Of a stretch of DNA of 64,000 bases, positions 62,381 to 64,000 are shown one piece after another. The notes below the pieces were generated by a model. It was not told where the DNA came from. It searched no databases and saw only the letters and a list, made by a program, of their open reading frames with translations. This stretch comes from Ilex aquifolium. Taxonomy: Eukaryota > Streptophyta > Magnoliopsida > Aquifoliales > Aquifoliaceae. Made by a program: the position numbers and the translations under genes. Within the stretch, counting starts at the first letter, position 1. Each line of letters begins with the position of its first letter. Where the stretch lies: NCBI GenBank assembly GCA_951799425.1, contig OX637394.1:11588501-11652500 (forward strand), given 5' to 3'.

Positions 62381-64000
62381 ACTAATGGTGGGTGGCTTCA
62401 TTATTGTTAGTGGAAAGGTTATTGAATGTCATTGTTGTCCTGCAATTTTAGTTTCCTCTTATATGAAACTCTAGGTAGTAAAATTATTTTTGTTTCCATC
62501 TTTTCTCTTAAGTTGTTAATACAAGCCTTAAATTGCACAAATATGACTTATGATTCATCCATGGGTGTAGATGCCATCATTGCTGTCCTATAGATTTGCT
62601 GGATTATGATATAACTAGTTCATCTGAACAACCCATCATTGCATTCCTTTCAAGATTTATTTAGGTAGCGATCTTGGCATGGTTACGACTTTTTTGATAT
62701 ATTTTTAAGTGCCGAACTTACACATTTTTCTAATGTTTTGAACAGGATTTTTGCTCGAGCAAGTTTTTCAGTCACCGCATACAACATTAAGAAAGCTTTC
62801 TTTGGGTTCTGTAAACCTATACATTATCCTAGATTGCCCACTGTGAGTATACTCGGTTAATTTTTAACTTCATACTTTTATCTTTTCCCTTTTTGGGCTA
62901 ATCGAAATAATGCTAGATTATCACGTAGTTGTCTGCAGGTTTTATGTTGGACAATCGATAAGTACCTACAAGGTTTGTTTATTCCCATCAATGACTAGGC
63001 GTAGAAATTAGAATGTATTTCTACCGCAATTGTTACTAAAAGTAAACATGGTTGTGTATTGGATAGGAGTAAGTTTACTTTTATGTTTTAGTGTATGCTT
63101 TTGACTTGTGTGCATTTTTCTGAGTGTTTGCATATGTTTTTAATTTATGTATTTTCGCTGGTATGTATTCTTATGAGTACTTATGTTTGGTGATCTTGTT
63201 CTTTTATCTCTAATATTGTATTTGCGTATGTGCGTGTGTTTTTATCAGTGTGCTCTCTTGTTTTTGTGTGCGTGGTTGTGTCAATATGTGTTTTTATCAG
63301 TATGTGTACTTTGTTGTGTTAGTGTGTATTTTTATTAGTGTATTTTTGGGTGTGTTCTTATCAGCGTGGTGCTAGTGTATTAAAGAGTGCATGCCTGTTT
63401 TTGTTCCTCTTTATGCTTATGAATGTTTGTTTTTTCTATTAGGGTTTGTGTTTTCTTTAATTACTATGTGTTTTTTACGAGTGTTTTTATTTTTTAATTA
63501 GTTTATATGTTTGAACATGTGTGCGTGTTTTTTTTATCTAAGCGCACATTTTTTTCGGTGTGCTTTTTTAGTTTGTGTCTGTGTTTGCTTATCAACGTAT
63601 ATTTTAGTGCGCATGTGTGTACCTTATGAGTTTGTGTTCATGTGTGCATACATATTTGTGTTAGTGTGCATGGATTATTTTCCTCTTTTTTTTTTCACCT
63701 CTGTACGTATTTTGCGTGTTTGTATTTTTAGTGGTATGTGTTTAGGAGTGTGTTATGTTTAGTGTGGGCGTGTGTTTATTATCGCTCTTTGTGCATATGG
63801 ATGTCTGTCATTTTTACTTTGGTCCGTCCTTTTTTTGATTGGTGTGTTAATTGTGAGCGTCTTGCATTTTTTTAATTAGTGTATACCGTTGAATGTGGAC
63901 ATGTTTTTTATTTGTGGAGTGTAATTTTTTTCAATGTGCTTTTTTAGTGCGTGTTTGTTTGCTGATTGGTGTTTATTTTAGTGCGCATGTGTGTACTTTA
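62381..64000. other. Downstream intergenic DNA with a degenerate TG-rich repeat
   Basis: From about 63090 to the right edge the sequence is a diffuse repeat of words such as TGTGTTTTTATCAGTGTG, TTAGTGTG and TGCGCATGTGTGTAC, with a T/G bias on the plus strand. Units are about 30-60 bp and irregular. No gene is recognised; the repeat continues beyond the window. Confidence 0.6.

Overview
This window is nuclear DNA from a eudicot plant, probably woody but not identifiable to species from the sequence. Support comes from GT-AG introns, AT-rich intergenic DNA, a plastid chaperonin gene, plant-specific kinase and MYB families, and dense plant transposons (Helitron, LTR, PIF/Harbinger, hAT-like, Mutator). 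Nothing suggests bacterial, organellar or viral origin.

Three protein-coding genes look intact and were assembled exon by exon. (1) A Myb/SANT-like (LIMYB-type) gene on + at 18764-19796, 2 coding exons, 312 aa. (2) PIG-A/GPI3, the catalytic subunit of the first GPI-anchor enzyme, on - at 22599-28037, 8 coding exons, 449 aa, with one GC-AG intron. (3) Plastid chaperonin-60 alpha on + at 39829-45691, 8 exons, 587 aa.

Three loci are broken or partial. A 5' fragment of an ABCG24/28-like transporter lies on - at 3881-4693. A decayed DMTF1/REB1-like MYB gene lies on - at 28499-30470, immediately upstream of PIG-A. A long STY46-like ACT-domain protein kinase pseudogene lies on + at about 50640-62380. 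Its promoter and first exon have been amplified to five copies between 47.8 and 51.5 kb.

The rest is mostly mobile DNA. A foldback element occupies 1005-2792. A Helitron of about 9.4 kb (6439-15885) carries a nested 2.5 kb solo LTR (7269-9799). PIF/Harbinger elements with TTA/TAA duplications lie at 20650-21608, 23355-23981, 36218-37841, 37883-39673 and 42011-43293; the 37883 copy keeps a decayed ORF1. A hAT-like element (41404-43734) sits in intron 4 of the chaperonin gene and hosts the last Harbinger copy. Foldback MITEs lie near 16.4, 31.8, 33.9 and 35.6 kb. A 1.57 kb Mutator-type element (48816-50384) lies inside the exon-1 amplification, and its empty site survives in the neighbouring duplicate.

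The intact genes are unrelated housekeeping or regulatory genes with no operon-like logic. The unusual content is structural: the exon-1 amplification, the dated nest of insertions, and repeated delivery of GGT/CCA-rich minisatellites by Harbinger elements. I did not find a convincing new molecular system.
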